Positions 17,462 to 27,378 of a DNA stretch of 64,000 bases are shown one piece after another. A program made the translations under genes and the position numbers. The notes under the pieces are model-generated. The model ran no database searches, had not been told where the DNA came from, and worked only from the letters and a program-made list of their open reading frames with translations. The stretch's first letter is position 1. Every line of letters starts with the position of its first letter. Where the stretch lies: positions 50,845-114,844 of the forward strand of contig NZ_LQPT01000020.1 in assembly GCF_002102355.1 (NCBI RefSeq), given 5' to 3'. Origin of the DNA: Mycobacterium sherrisii (GTDB taxonomy: Bacteria > Actinomycetota > Actinomycetes > Mycobacteriales > Mycobacteriaceae).

Positions 17462-19155
17462 TGGGCGACTTGTGGCGTGGGGTGTTCAAGGGCGCAATCG
17501 GACCGCGAGACAACGATTCCCGATTCCTGCTCGACGTTCACTCCCGTGACCTGCCGGGTGAGCAGACGATGCGCCGCTACGCCGACGACGACGAGGTCGA
17601 CCTGGTGATCGTCGGCGCCGGCGCGGGCGGTTCGGTCCTGGCTCAGCGGCTGGCGCGGGCCGGCTGGCGGGTGGTGATTCTGGAGGCCGGGCCGTTCTGG
17701 CACCCCGACGAGGACTGGGTCTCCGACGAGGCCGGTGCGCACGAGCTGTATTGGACACAGAAACGGATCATCGGCGGTGACGACCCGATCGAGCTGGGCA
17801 AGAACAACTCGGGACGCGGCGTGGGCGGCTCCATGGTCCACTACGCCGGTTACTGTCCACGGTTTCATCCCAGCGACTTCGCCACCTACACGCGCGACGG
17901 GGTGGGCGCGGACTGGCCCATCCGCTACCAGGACCTCCGCGAACACTACGAGCGGGTGGAACTCGAGCTGCCGGTGGCGGGGCAAAACTGGCCGTGGGGC
18001 GACCCGCACCGTTATCCCTTTTCGCCACACCCTATTTCGGGATCGGCCGCAAAGATCTGGCGCGGCGCGCTGGAGCTCGGCATTCAGATGCGGGTGGGGC
18101 CGGTCGGCATCGTCAACGGCACCTTCGGCAACCGGCCGCACTGCATCTACCGCGGTTACTGCCTACAGGGCTGCAAGGTGCACGCCAAGGCCAGCCCCTA
18201 CGTCACACACCTGCCCGATGCGTTGGCGCACGCCGTCGAGATCCGCGCCAATTGCATGGCCGCCCGTGTCGAACTCGACGAGAGCGGCTCGGCGCGCGGC
18301 GTGGTGTACTACGACACGGTCGGCGGCTCCGAACGCTTGCAGAAGGCGAAAGTGGTTGCCGTCGCGGGATATTCGATCGAGACGCCCCGCCTGCTGCTGA
18401 ACTCGGCCTGCCCGGGGTTTCCGAACGGACTGGGAAACAACGACGATCAGGTCGGGCGCTATGTGATGGTGCAGGGCGCCACCCAGTCCGCGGGCCGATG
18501 GTCCGAGGAGGTTCGGATGTACAAGGCACCGCCCCCGGAGGTCAGTTCCGAACAGTTCTACGAGACCGACCCGTCTCGGGGATTCGCTCGCGGATTCGCC
18601 ATCCAGACCGTGTCCCCCATGCCCATCGGCTGGGCCGAACATGTGCTCGCCGAGGGGCTTTGGGGCCGAGCCATGCGGGAGTACATGCGCGACTACAACC
18701 ACTGGGCGACCGTCGGCGTGCTCAACGAGCTGCTCCCGCAACCCGACAACCGGGTCACCCTGGCCACCGAGCGCGACCCCTACGGCCTGCCCGTCGCCCG
18801 CTTCGACTACACGTTGTGCGACAACGACAAAGCCAACATGGCGTACTCCACCAAGGTCATCGGGGACATCCTGCACGCCGCCGACGCCCAGGACATTCTG
18901 ACCATCCAGCGCTTCGCGCACCTGATCGGCGGCGCCCGGATGGGTACCAGCCCAGCAAATTCGGTGGTCGACTCCGATCACCGGGTGTGGGGGGTACCGA
19001 ACCTGCTCGTCGCCGACGGATCGGTGTGCCCCACCCAGGGTTCGGCCAACCCGGCATTGACGATCATGGCGCTGGCATCACGGCTGGCGCAGCGAATGGC
19101 GACCGGCAAGATCGACACGTCCCGGCCCGGGGATCGAGCGGGGACCCGTGTCTGA
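17461..19155 (+). CDS. GMC-family FAD-dependent oxidoreductase
   Basis: A 564-residue flavoenzyme. The FAD-binding Rossmann motif is DLVIVGAGAGGSVLAQRLARAGWRVVILEAG near residue 45. A cysteine cluster HCIYRGYCLQGC occurs mid-protein. The C-terminal GMC motif region is HLIGGARMGTSPANSVVDSDHRVWGVPNLLVADGSVCPTQGSANPALTIMALASRLA. Overall it looks like the large subunit of gluconate/sugar dehydrogenases, oxidising an alcohol or hemiacetal. It sits behind the subunit-3-like gene (overlapping start) and in front of the GH15 gene (8-bp overlap), so its substrate may be the sugar freed by that glycosidase. A GTG at 17458 is an alternative start one codon earlier. Confidence 0.88.
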   Translation: MGDLWRGVFKGAIGPRDNDSRFLLDVHSRDLPGEQTMRRYADDDEVDLVIVGAGAGGSVLAQRLARAGWRVVILEAGPFWHPDEDWVSDEAGAHELYWTQKRIIGGDDPIELGKNNSGRGVGGSMVHYAGYCPRFHPSDFATYTRDGVGADWPIRYQDLREHYERVELELPVAGQNWPWGDPHRYPFSPHPISGSAAKIWRGALELGIQMRVGPVGIVNGTFGNRPHCIYRGYCLQGCKVHAKASPYVTHLPDALAHAVEIRANCMAARVELDESGSARGVVYYDTVGGSERLQKAKVVAVAGYSIETPRLLLNSACPGFPNGLGNNDDQVGRYVMVQGATQSAGRWSEEVRMYKAPPPEVSSEQFYETDPSRGFARGFAIQTVSPMPIGWAEHVLAEGLWGRAMREYMRDYNHWATVGVLNELLPQPDNRVTLATERDPYGLPVARFDYTLCDNDKANMAYSTKVIGDILHAADAQDILTIQRFAHLIGGARMGTSPANSVVDSDHRVWGVPNLLVADGSVCPTQGSANPALTIMALASRLAQRMATGKIDTSRPGDRAGTRV

Positions 19156-20932
19156 CGCGGTGGTCGAGACGGCATTCGCGCCGCGAGTGCTGCGCGAATA
19201 CGCATTGCTGGCCGACGGCGAACGCGGCGCCCTGATCGGGCCGCAGGGCGAGGTCACCTGGATGTGTGCGCCCCGCTGGCATTCCGACGCCGTCTTCTCG
19301 GGGCTGATCGGCGGTGGCGGCGTGTACGCCATCACTCCGCTAGAACCGCGGCACGTGTGGGGCGGCTACTACGAGGCGGGCAGTTTGATCTGGCGCAGCC
19401 GTTGGGTCACCCGCGGTGGAGTGGTGGAATGCCGTGAGGCGCTGGCCTTTCCAGGTGAGGCCGACCGGGTGGTGTTGTTGCGGCGCGTCGTGGGCTGTCA
19501 GGGTACGGCGACGCTGCGGGTATTGCTGCAGCCCCGCGCCGGGTTCGGCCGGCGCGGCACCGGCAGACTGCGGTGTGACGAGGGAAGCTGGAGCGGGCGC
19601 TCGGGACCGCTGCACTGGCGATGGTCCGGCGGCGGCCAGGCGCGCCCGGTCTGCTCGGCCGAGGACCGCAGCCAATTGCTTGCCCAGGAGCTCACCGTTC
19701 ACGAGGGCCAGCAGCACGACTTTGTCTTGGAGTTGTCCGAAAACGCGCTGCCCGACCGTCCGCCCGACCCGGAGACCGCCTGGGAGGGCACCGCGTCGTC
19801 CTGGCAGCGCAGCGTGCCACACCTGCAGTGCGCCGTCGCGGCGCGCGACGCGCAGCACGCCTACGCAGTGCTGCGCGGAATGACCAGCAGCGGCGGCGGA
19901 ATGGTCGCCGCCGCCACGATGAGCCTGCCCGAACGCGCCCACGGCAACCGCAACTACGACTACCGCTACGCCTGGATCCGCGACCAGGTCTATGCCGGGC
20001 TGGCCGCCGCCGCGGTCGGGACAACCGAGCTGCTCGACCGCGCCGTAGCCTTCGTCGGCGCCCGGCTGCTGCAGGACGGCGCGGACCTGAAACCCGCCTA
20101 TACCGTTGTCGGCCAGGGCATCCCCGGCGAGCAAGAACTCGACCTACCCGGCTACCCGGGTGGTTCGGACAAGGTCGGCAACTGGGCCAACCGGCAGTTC
20201 CAGCTCGACATCTTCGGCGAGACGCTGCAACTGCTAGCCGCGGCCGCGGCCGCCGACCGGCTCGACGCCGAGGGCTGGCGCGCCGCGCAAACCGCGATCT
20301 GCGCGATCGAGACCCGTTGGCGCGAGCCAGATTCCGGAATCTGGGAACTCGACAACCAGCAGTGGACGCATAGCCGCCTGGCCTGTGTCGCCGGACTTCG
20401 GGCCATCGCCAAGGCGGCCGGCGCCGGTCAGGAGGTTGCCGCGTGCGCGTCGCTGGCCGACGCCATCCTCGCCGATACCGCCGCCGCCAGCGTGCATCCC
20501 CGGCGCGGCCACTGGCAGCGCAGCCCGCGGCTGACCGAGGTCGACGCGGCACTGGTGCTGGCGGCGGTGCGCGGTGCCCTGCCCGCCGACGACCCGCGCA
20601 CCCGCGCCACATTGACCGCCGTTCGTCAAGACCTCACCGATGACGGATTCGTGTACCGCTTCCGCCACGACGAACGTGAGCTTGGCGATGCCGAGGGCGC
20701 GTTCGTGTTGTGCGGCTTCATGATGGCCCTTGCCGAGCATCAGCAAGGTCACCGGCTGCGGGCGCTGCGCTGGTTCGACCGCAACCGATCCGCCTGCGGG
20801 CCACCCGGCTTGCTCTGCGAGGAATACGACGTCACCCAACGCCAGCTTCGCGGCAACCTGCCCCAGGCGTTCGTCCACGCACTGCTGCTGGAATGTGCAG
20901 CAACGATTGATGACTCGGATTCGGGCGGTTGA
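19148..20932 (+). CDS. Glycoside hydrolase family 15 protein (glucoamylase/trehalase type)
   Basis: A 594-residue (alpha/alpha)6-barrel hydrolase with GTG start at 19148. The N-terminal beta domain begins [29 protein letters not shown]. Barrel motifs are [49 protein letters not shown] (region of the catalytic acid) and [28 protein letters not shown] (region of the catalytic base, usually GLLPEEYD). Mycobacterial GH15 enzymes include a trehalase, so trehalose or an alpha-glucan are plausible substrates; that is inference. No signal peptide. It overlaps the GMC gene by 8 bp. Confidence 0.88.
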   Translation: MSDAVVETAFAPRVLREYALLADGERGALIGPQGEVTWMCAPRWHSDAVFSGLIGGGGVYAITPLEPRHVWGGYYEAGSLIWRSRWVTRGGVVECREALAFPGEADRVVLLRRVVGCQGTATLRVLLQPRAGFGRRGTGRLRCDEGSWSGRSGPLHWRWSGGGQARPVCSAEDRSQLLAQELTVHEGQQHDFVLELSENALPDRPPDPETAWEGTASSWQRSVPHLQCAVAARDAQHAYAVLRGMTSSGGGMVAAATMSLPERAHGNRNYDYRYAWIRDQVYAGLAAAAVGTTELLDRAVAFVGARLLQDGADLKPAYTVVGQGIPGEQELDLPGYPGGSDKVGNWANRQFQLDIFGETLQLLAAAAAADRLDAEGWRAAQTAICAIETRWREPDSGIWELDNQQWTHSRLACVAGLRAIAKAAGAGQEVAACASLADAILADTAAASVHPRRGHWQRSPRLTEVDAALVLAAVRGALPADDPRTRATLTAVRQDLTDDGFVYRFRHDERELGDAEGAFVLCGFMMALAEHQQGHRLRALRWFDRNRSACGPPGLLCEEYDVTQRQLRGNLPQAFVHALLLECAATIDDSDSGG

Positions 20933-20949
20933 CAACGAAAGGCAGTTCG

Positions 20950-21957
20950 ATGGCACCCCACGTCGTAATCACCGGAGCCAGCGCCGGCGTCGGGCGCGCC
21001 ACCGCGGTGCTGTTCGGGCACCGCGCGGCCAACGTCACCTTGCTCGCCCGCGGCGCGGCGGGCCTGGGCGGCGCGGCCCGCGATGTCGAGGCGGGCGGCG
21101 GCAACGCGCTGCCCATTCCGACGGACGTCGCCGATTTTTCCGCGGTCCACGATGCCGCGGATCAGGCCGAGGCCACATTCGGGCCCATCGACACCTGGAT
21201 CAACGTCGCGTTCACCTCCGTTTTCGCGCCGTTTCGCCAGATCAGCGCGGAAGAGTTCAAGCGCGTCACCGAGGTCAGTTACCTGGGATACGTGCATGGC
21301 ACCATGGCCGCGCTGGCAAAGATGCAGCCCCGGGACCGCGGCGCGATCGTCCAGGTCGGATCCGCGCTGGGCCAGCGGGCCATCCCGTTGCAGTCGGCGT
21401 ATTGCGGGGCCAAGCACGCGATCAACGGTTTCACCGAGTCCGTGCGCTGCGAGCTGCTGCACGAAGGCTCCCGGGTCCGGGTCACCCTGGTTCAGCTGCC
21501 GGCGGTCAACACCCCGCAGTTCTCCTGGGTGCTTTCGCGATTGCCCCGGCATCCGCAGCCGGTACCGCCGATTTACCAACCCGAGGTCGCCGCGCGTGCC
21601 GTCGCGTACGCCGCCGATCATCCGGAGCGCAAACAGTACTGGGTCGGGGAGAGCACCGTGGCCACGCTGGTGGCGCAGAAGTTCATCGCGCCCCTGCTGG
21701 ACCGTTATCTGGGCCGGACGGGATATGACTCCCAGCAGACCGATCAACAGGCCGAGCGCCAGCGACCGGACAACTTATGGCGCCCGGTCGACGACGCCCC
21801 GGGCAGCGATCACGGCGCCCACGGCGGCTTCGATGGCAAATCGCACGGGCGCAGCCCACAGCTGTGGTTCTCCCGACATCCCGTTGCCGGCGGCACCGGC
21901 GCGCTGGCTCTCGGCGTCGGCGTGCTGAGCGCCATGTCCGCCCGCCGCAGAGCATGA
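20950..21957 (+). CDS. Short-chain dehydrogenase/reductase with C-terminal membrane-like tail
   Basis: A 335-residue classical SDR. The cofactor motif TGASAGVG is at residues 8-15, the catalytic serine is S138 (VQVGSALGQ), and Y151 and K155 form YCGAK. The usual NNAG is replaced by NVAF. The core ends near 230. A polar linker then leads to a hydrophobic tail [21 protein letters not shown], which may anchor the enzyme. The start is ATG 20950 with GAAAGG upstream, 17 bp after the GH15 stop. It could oxidise or reduce the sugar intermediate. It overlaps the next gene by 4 bp (ATGA). Confidence 0.88.
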   Translation: MAPHVVITGASAGVGRATAVLFGHRAANVTLLARGAAGLGGAARDVEAGGGNALPIPTDVADFSAVHDAADQAEATFGPIDTWINVAFTSVFAPFRQISAEEFKRVTEVSYLGYVHGTMAALAKMQPRDRGAIVQVGSALGQRAIPLQSAYCGAKHAINGFTESVRCELLHEGSRVRVTLVQLPAVNTPQFSWVLSRLPRHPQPVPPIYQPEVAARAVAYAADHPERKQYWVGESTVATLVAQKFIAPLLDRYLGRTGYDSQQTDQQAERQRPDNLWRPVDDAPGSDHGAHGGFDGKSHGRSPQLWFSRHPVAGGTGALALGVGVLSAMSARRRA

Positions 21958-22415
21958 TCGGTTGGGCGCGAATCGGTTACGGTGTGCTGCTGCTGGCGCT
22001 GCCGGACCACGTGCTGCGGTTGGTATCGCCCCGAGTGAGCGCCCGAGAACGCATCGCCACCCGCATCCTGGGCGGGCGCCTGCTGGCACAAGCCGCGGCA
22101 ACCGACATTCGGCCCACCGCCGTGACCGTGGCCCTGGGCGCCGAAGTCGATCTCGTGCATGCCATCTCGATGCTCGTCTGGGCGGTCGTCGACCGCGAGT
22201 CGCGCCGGTTGACGTTGCTGAGCGCGACCCTCGCGGCGCTTTTCGCCGCGGTCGGCGCCGCCCAGGCTCGCCGAACTCCCCCGCCTTCGCATGCGCGGCG
22301 CGCCGACGCGCTGGAGACCCTGGTTCGCCTTCGGCACCGGGTGGCCGCAGCGGTTGTCCGGCGCACCATGCCGAGCCCCGTCCGGGCTCGGTTGAACCTG
22401 CAGGAGCTGAGATGA
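21954..22415 (+). CDS. Small membrane-associated protein of the operon
   Basis: A 153-residue protein starting [26 protein letters not shown]. Hydrophobic segments occur at the N-terminus and around residues 55-105 ([43 protein letters not shown]). The C-terminus is basic. I do not recognise a family. Overlaps of 4 bp with both the SDR gene (start ATGA) and the dehydratase gene (stop) argue strongly that it is real and translated with them. Role unknown; a membrane platform for the pathway is possible. Confidence 0.75.
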   Translation: MIGWARIGYGVLLLALPDHVLRLVSPRVSARERIATRILGGRLLAQAAATDIRPTAVTVALGAEVDLVHAISMLVWAVVDRESRRLTLLSATLAALFAAVGAAQARRTPPPSHARRADALETLVRLRHRVAAAVVRRTMPSPVRARLNLQELR

Positions 22416-23530
22416 CCACAACCAGCCGCCTGGACGACTGCATTGACGCGGTCACCGCCCAGGCGTACGAAATCCCCACCGACGCACCCGAAGCCGACGG
22501 CACCTTCGAATGGACGTCGACGACGCTGGTGTTGGCGCAGGTGACCGCGGGCGGTCGGCGAGGGATCGGCTACACCTATGCGACCAGTGCAGCCCGCGAG
22601 CTGATCGCCGGCCCGCTCGCCGATGCCGTCGCCGGGCACAGCGCTTTGGACATCACCGCCGCGTGGCAGTCCATGGTCATGGCGATGCGTAACAATGGAC
22701 GTCCGGGCCTGGTCTCCTGCGCGATCTCGGCGGTCGACACGGCGCTGTGGGACCTAAAGGGCAAACTCTTGGACACACCGGTGTGCCGGCTGCTCGGCAT
22801 GGCGCGTGCCGAGGTACCGATTTATGGCAGCGGTGGGTTCACCACCTACGACGAACAGGCGACCCGAACCCAACTCGAGCGTTGGGTGGACAGCTGGAAG
22901 ATTCCGCGCGTCAAAATCAAGATCGGCGAGTCGTCGGGCTCTGCCGTGCGCCGCGATATCCGGCGAATCGCCTTCGCGCGCAAGGTTATTGGGCACGACA
23001 TCGCGCTGTATGTCGACGCCAACGGCGGCTACAGTCGCAAGCAGGCGATCCGGGTGGCCCACGCCATGGATGAACACCAGGTCAGTTGGTTCGAGGAACC
23101 CGTGTCGTCCGACGACCTTGTCGGACTGCGGCAGGTGCGCGAGCAGGTGCGCCCCGACGTCACCGCCGGCGAATACGGCTACGACTTGGCATATTTCAAC
23201 CGGATGCTGGCGGCCGAGGCGGTCGACTGCCTGCAGATCGACGTCACCCGGTGCGGCGGCATCACCGATTGGCTGCGCGCCGCGGCGGTTGCCGCCGCGA
23301 ACAACGTCGAGGTGTCCGGGCATTGCGCCCCGAACCTGCATGCTCATGTCGCCGCGTCCATCCCAAATTTGCGGCACCTGGAGTACTTCCACGACCACCA
23401 TCGCATCGAACATCTGCTTTTCGACGGCGCGCTGTCGCCGGAAGGCGGGGCGCTGCGACCCGATCAGGGGCGGCCCGGACTGGGTCTGGAGTTCAAACAC
23501 CGCGACGCCGAGCGGTTCCGAGTTGGCTGA
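22412..23530 (+). CDS. Enolase-superfamily acid-sugar dehydratase (mandelate racemase subgroup)
   Basis: A 372-residue enolase-superfamily enzyme. The full mandelate-racemase catalytic pattern is visible: K168-x-K170 (RVKIKIG), metal ligands D202 (YVDANGG), E228 (WFEEP) and E254 (TAGEY), the D277/H304 dyad (LQIDVTRCGG, SGHCAP) and E324 (RHLEYF). The spacings D-E-E (26, 26), D-H (27) and H-E (20) equal those of mandelate racemase as I recall its numbering (D195, E221, E247, D270, H297, E317). Such enzymes abstract the proton alpha to a carboxylate and often dehydrate aldonic or aldaric acids. As last gene of the operon it would take the acid made by the GMC enzyme. The exact substrate is not predictable. 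Confidence 0.88.
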   Translation: MTTTSRLDDCIDAVTAQAYEIPTDAPEADGTFEWTSTTLVLAQVTAGGRRGIGYTYATSAARELIAGPLADAVAGHSALDITAAWQSMVMAMRNNGRPGLVSCAISAVDTALWDLKGKLLDTPVCRLLGMARAEVPIYGSGGFTTYDEQATRTQLERWVDSWKIPRVKIKIGESSGSAVRRDIRRIAFARKVIGHDIALYVDANGGYSRKQAIRVAHAMDEHQVSWFEEPVSSDDLVGLRQVREQVRPDVTAGEYGYDLAYFNRMLAAEAVDCLQIDVTRCGGITDWLRAAAVAAANNVEVSGHCAPNLHAHVAASIPNLRHLEYFHDHHRIEHLLFDGALSPEGGALRPDQGRPGLGLEFKHRDAERFRVG

Positions 23531-23546
23531 GCCGTCATAACCTGAC

Positions 23547-23563
23547 GCCGTCTGCTTGACGGC
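23547..23563 (+). terminator. Short hairpin after the dehydratase gene
   Basis: GCCGTC (23547-23552) and GACGGC (23558-23563) pair around a TGCTT loop, 16 bp past the dehydratase stop and 54 bp before the ANTAR gene. There is no U-run. It is a weak terminator candidate or leader hairpin. The loop does not fit the hexaloop of ANTAR target sites. Confidence 0.3.
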
Positions 23564-23617
23564 CGTCGAAATGGGCAATATCACCGAGGTGCAACCAACG
23601 TACTTCCGGGGGCCGCG

Positions 23618-24262
23618 ATGACCGTGAACTTTGATGATGAAACCGCTCAACGGGGAGCCATGGATCTGGTTCTCGGCGTCGGTGAACCGCAGCGGGTCGG
23701 CCGATTCAAGTACTTCCAGGACGGGCAGCGCTGGGAGTGGTCGGACGCGGTGGCACGCATGCACGGCTACGAACCGGGAACGGTGACGCCCAGCACGGAA
23801 CTCCTGCTCCAGCACAAACATCCTGACGATCGCGAGCGCGTCGCGGCGGTGCTGGACCGGGTGGTCAGCGGCGAGCCGTTCAGCAGCCGGCACCGCATCG
23901 TCGACAAGGCCGGCCACACCCGATGCGTCATCGTCGCGGGCGAGGAAATGCGGGACGACGCCGGCGCCGTGATCGGCACATCGGGGTTTTACGTCGACGT
24001 CACCGATTCCCTGCACTCCGATATCACCCGGGTCCTCGAGGCGGTGGTCGACGCCCGGGCCACCATCGAGCAGGCGAAGGGCGTGCTGATCGCCGCCTAC
24101 GGCATCTCGGCCGAGCGCGCCTTCGACGTCTTGGTCTGGCGCTCCCAGGAGACCAACCTCAAGGTTCGCGACCTGGCCGCGCGCTTTCTGAAGGCTGTCG
24201 CCGGAACCTCATCGCCGGACACTCGGACCCACGTCGACCACGCCTTGCTCACTCTCGAATAA
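23618..24262 (+). CDS. PAS-ANTAR RNA-binding antitermination regulator
   Basis: A 214-residue cytoplasmic regulator. A PAS fold covers about residues 25-135 (RFKYFQDGQRWEWSDAVARMHGYEPGTV, HRIVDKAGHTRCVIVAGEEM, VIGTSGFYVDVTD). An ANTAR three-helix domain covers about 140-195 (DARATIEQAKGVLIAAYGISAERAFDVLVWRSQETNLKVRDLAARFL). ANTAR proteins bind twin hairpins in mRNA leaders and prevent termination; PAS senses a small ligand or redox state. The ATG is 88 bp after the dehydratase stop. The ABC-F gene begins 8 bp after its stop, so co-regulation with that gene is likely. Confidence 0.9.
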   Translation: MTVNFDDETAQRGAMDLVLGVGEPQRVGRFKYFQDGQRWEWSDAVARMHGYEPGTVTPSTELLLQHKHPDDRERVAAVLDRVVSGEPFSSRHRIVDKAGHTRCVIVAGEEMRDDAGAVIGTSGFYVDVTDSLHSDITRVLEAVVDARATIEQAKGVLIAAYGISAERAFDVLVWRSQETNLKVRDLAARFLKAVAGTSSPDTRTHVDHALLTLE

Positions 24263-24269
24263 TTGCCCG

Positions 24270-26060
24270 GTGGCGCACCTACTGGGGGCCGAGGCCGTTC
24301 ACCTGGAATACCCGACTCAGGTCGTGTTCGAGTCGATCTCGCTGGGGGTCAGCGACGGCGCCCGGATCGGCATCGTCGGCCGCAACGGCGACGGCAAGTC
24401 GAGCCTGCTGCGCCTGCTGACCGGCCAGCTGCAACCCGACTCCGGCCGGATCACCCGGCGCAGCGGATTGCGAGTCAGCGCGCTCAGCCAGGCCGACGTC
24501 CTGGACCCAGCCCGCACGGTGGGGTGGACGCTGGTCGGCGAGGCGGCCGAGCATCAGTGGGCGGGCGACCCGCGGATTCGCGACGTGGTGAGTGGGCTGG
24601 TCTCCGACTTGGATTGGCACGCAACGATTTCGACGCTCAGCGGTGGACAGCGCCGGCGCGTGCAGCTGGCCCAACTGCTGATCGGTGAGTGGGACGTGAT
24701 CGCCCTCGACGAGCCCACCAACCATCTCGACATCGAGGGCATCACTTGGCTGGCCGGTCACCTGCGACAGCGCTGGGCGCGCAACACCGGCGGCCTGCTG
24801 GTGGTGACGCACGACCGCTGGTTCCTCGACGAAGTCGCCACGACGACGTGGGAGGTGCACGACGGCATCGTCGAGCCGTTCGAGGGCGGGTACGCGGCGT
24901 ATGTGCTGCAGCGCGTCGAGCGCGACCGGCAGGCCGCCGTGGCCGAGGCCAAACGGCAGAACCTGATGCGCAAGGAGCTGGCCTGGCTGCGGCGCGGGCC
25001 GCCGGCGCGGACCTCCAAGCCGAAGTTCCGCATCGACGCCGCCAACCAGCTGATCGCCGATGTGCCGCCGCTGCGCAACCCGGTCGAGTTGGCCAAGCTG
25101 GCGACGGCCCGGCTCGGCAAGGACGTGATCGACCTGCTGGACGTGTCGGTCTGTTACGGCGATCGCCCGGTGCTGCGCGACGTCGAATGGCGCATCGCAC
25201 CCGGGGAACGGACCGGCATCGTCGGCGCCAATGGCGCGGGTAAGTCGACGCTGCTGGGGTTGATCGCCGGCACAGTCACGCCCGATACCGGACGGGTCAA
25301 GCGCGGCAAGACGGTGCGCTTGTCGGTGCTCGACCAGCAGGGCGACCTGTTGGCCCCGTTCGCCGCCGACCGCATCGCCGACGTGCTGAGCGGGTTGCGT
25401 GGTGGCTACCAGGTCGAGGGGCGTGAGGTGACCCCCACCCAGCTGCTGGAACGCCTCGGCTTCGGGCGCGGTCAGCTCTCGGCGCGGGTCGGCGAGCTGT
25501 CCGGCGGCCAGCGGCGTCGGCTGCAGCTGATGCTCACGCTGCTGTCCGAACCGAATGTGCTGCTGCTCGACGAGCCCACCAACGACGTCGACACCGACAT
25601 GCTGACCGCGACCGAAGACCTGCTCGACTCCTGGCCGGGCACGCTGATCGTGGTCTCGCACGACCGATACCTGCTGGAACGGGTCACCGATCAGCAGTAC
25701 GCGATCCTCGACGGCCGGTTGCGCCACCTGCCCGGCGGGGTCGACGAATACTTGCGGCTGGCCGGACGGTCCACCAGCGCATCGGAAGCCGCGGGGCCGC
25801 CATCCGGGCCTGCCTCGGCGCCGCCGGCCCCGGCGATGTCCGGCGCGCAGCGCCGCGCCGCGGAAAAGGAGCTGGCCTCGGTCGACCGACAGCTGGCCCG
25901 GCTGGCCGATCGCATCGCGGCCAAACATGTCGAGCTCGCCGAGCACGACCAGTCCGACCACGTCGGCATCACGCGGTTGACCGGCGAGCTGCGCGACCTG
26001 GAAGACGAGGTCGCCGCGCTGGAAACCCGGTGGCTGGAGCTCTCCGAGGTGGTCGAATGA
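24270..26060 (+). CDS. ABC-F ATPase, intact homologue of Rv1668c/Rv1667c
   Basis: A 596-residue soluble protein with two ABC domains and no membrane segments, as in the ABC-F ribosome-protection or translation-factor family. Domain one has Walker A GRNGDGKSS, signature LSGGQRRRVQL and DEPTNHLD. Domain two has GANGAGKST, LSGGQRRRLQL and DEPTNDVD. A linker with RRGPPARTSKPKFRIDAANQL joins them, and a C-terminal coiled coil follows (AEKELASVDRQLARLADRIAAKH). GTG start at 24270. In M. tuberculosis the corresponding macrolide-type gene is annotated as two adjacent pieces; here it is one frame. It precedes cyp139 by 4 bp. Confidence 0.92.
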   Translation: MAHLLGAEAVHLEYPTQVVFESISLGVSDGARIGIVGRNGDGKSSLLRLLTGQLQPDSGRITRRSGLRVSALSQADVLDPARTVGWTLVGEAAEHQWAGDPRIRDVVSGLVSDLDWHATISTLSGGQRRRVQLAQLLIGEWDVIALDEPTNHLDIEGITWLAGHLRQRWARNTGGLLVVTHDRWFLDEVATTTWEVHDGIVEPFEGGYAAYVLQRVERDRQAAVAEAKRQNLMRKELAWLRRGPPARTSKPKFRIDAANQLIADVPPLRNPVELAKLATARLGKDVIDLLDVSVCYGDRPVLRDVEWRIAPGERTGIVGANGAGKSTLLGLIAGTVTPDTGRVKRGKTVRLSVLDQQGDLLAPFAADRIADVLSGLRGGYQVEGREVTPTQLLERLGFGRGQLSARVGELSGGQRRRLQLMLTLLSEPNVLLLDEPTNDVDTDMLTATEDLLDSWPGTLIVVSHDRYLLERVTDQQYAILDGRLRHLPGGVDEYLRLAGRSTSASEAAGPPSGPASAPPAPAMSGAQRRAAEKELASVDRQLARLADRIAAKHVELAEHDQSDHVGITRLTGELRDLEDEVAALETRWLELSEVVE

Positions 26061-26064
26061 TGCC

Positions 26065-27378
26065 ATGACGACCCCTAGGCACCGACCGGTCCACTACCCA
26101 CCCGGGCAGGCGTTACTGGCGATGTACCGGCGGTACGGCCCGGTGATCAATGCCGGGATCGGCCGGCGCGGCTACACCCATCTCCTCGGGCCAGAGGCGA
26201 ACAGGTTCGTGTTTGCCAACGCCGACGCGTTCAGCTGGGCGAAGACGTTCGAAAACCTGGCGATCGTCGACGGGCCGACGGCGCTGATCGTCAGTGACGG
26301 CGACGATCACCGGCGCCGCCGCAGCGTGGTGGCGCCGGGGTTGCGGCATCACCAGATTCGGGACTACCTGCCGACCATGGTCGCCAACATCGACCGCGTC
26401 ATCGACGACTGGCACCACGGCCAACGACTGGACATCTACCGGCACTGCCGCGGCGCGGTGCGCCGCAGCACCGTCGAGAGTCTGTTCGGACCGCGGCTGG
26501 CCGCGCATGCCGACTTTTTGGGCGAGCACTTGCAACCGTTGCTGGACCTGACTCATCAGCTGCCCCAGGTGGTTTCGCTGCAGCAACGCTTGCGGGCCCC
26601 TGCCTGGCGGCGGGCACTGGCGGCGCGGCAACGCCTCAACGATTTCATCGACGCGCAGGTTGCGCAGGCGCGCGCGCAGCCTCGGCCCGACGACAACCTG
26701 CTCACGATGCTCATCGCCGGTCGAGGTGAAGAGGGATATGCGCTGGGCGACAACGAGATTCGTGACTCGATCATCTCGCTCATCACCGCCGGCTACGAGA
26801 CCACCAGCGGGGCGCTGGCCTGGTCGATCTATACGCTGCTGAGCCTGCCGGGCGCCTGGCAGCGGGCCGCCGACGAGGTGCGCCGGGTTCTGGGCGATCG
26901 ACCGCCGGGGAGCTGGGCGGCCGACCTGGCATCGCTGACCTATCTCAACGGCGTGGTGCAGGAAACGCTTCGGCTGTACTCACCGGCGGTGATTTCGGCC
27001 CGCAGGGTGGTGCGCGACCTCGACTTCGATGGCCACCCGATCCGCGCCGGCCGGTTGCTGATCTTCAGCGCCTATGTCACCCACCGACTGCCCGAGGTGT
27101 GGCCGCATCCGGACGAATTTCGGCCGGAACGTTGGGATCCGCAAGGCCCGCAGTATCGCAAGCCCGCGCCGCACGAGTTCATTCCGTTCAGCGCCGGCTT
27201 ACATCGCTGCGTCGGGTCGGTGATGGCGACGATGGAGATGACGGCGATGCTGGCCCGGCTGGTTACCCGAACGACGCTGCGACTGCCCGCGCAACGCATC
27301 CGCGCGGCCAACCTCGCCGCGCTTAGTCCCAAGCCGGGGCTGATCGTCGACGTCGACGGGTTAATGCCAGCGCAATAG
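26065..27378 (+). CDS. cyp139: Cytochrome P450 CYP139
   Basis: A 437-residue P450 monooxygenase. The I-helix oxygen-activation motif is [10 protein letters not shown], the ExxR pair is in QETLRLYSP, the PERW motif is FRPERWDP, and the heme-cysteine loop is [14 protein letters not shown], so the enzyme looks complete. Placement next to pks11, convergent and overlapping its 3' end by 18 bp, matches Rv1666c (cyp139A1) of M. tuberculosis. It is a candidate tailoring oxidase for the polyketide locus although transcribed from the opposite strand with the ABC-F gene. Substrate not established. Confidence 0.93.
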   Translation: MTTPRHRPVHYPPGQALLAMYRRYGPVINAGIGRRGYTHLLGPEANRFVFANADAFSWAKTFENLAIVDGPTALIVSDGDDHRRRRSVVAPGLRHHQIRDYLPTMVANIDRVIDDWHHGQRLDIYRHCRGAVRRSTVESLFGPRLAAHADFLGEHLQPLLDLTHQLPQVVSLQQRLRAPAWRRALAARQRLNDFIDAQVAQARAQPRPDDNLLTMLIAGRGEEGYALGDNEIRDSIISLITAGYETTSGALAWSIYTLLSLPGAWQRAADEVRRVLGDRPPGSWAADLASLTYLNGVVQETLRLYSPAVISARRVVRDLDFDGHPIRAGRLLIFSAYVTHRLPEVWPHPDEFRPERWDPQGPQYRKPAPHEFIPFSAGLHRCVGSVMATMEMTAMLARLVTRTTLRLPAQRIRAANLAALSPKPGLIVDVDGLMPAQ

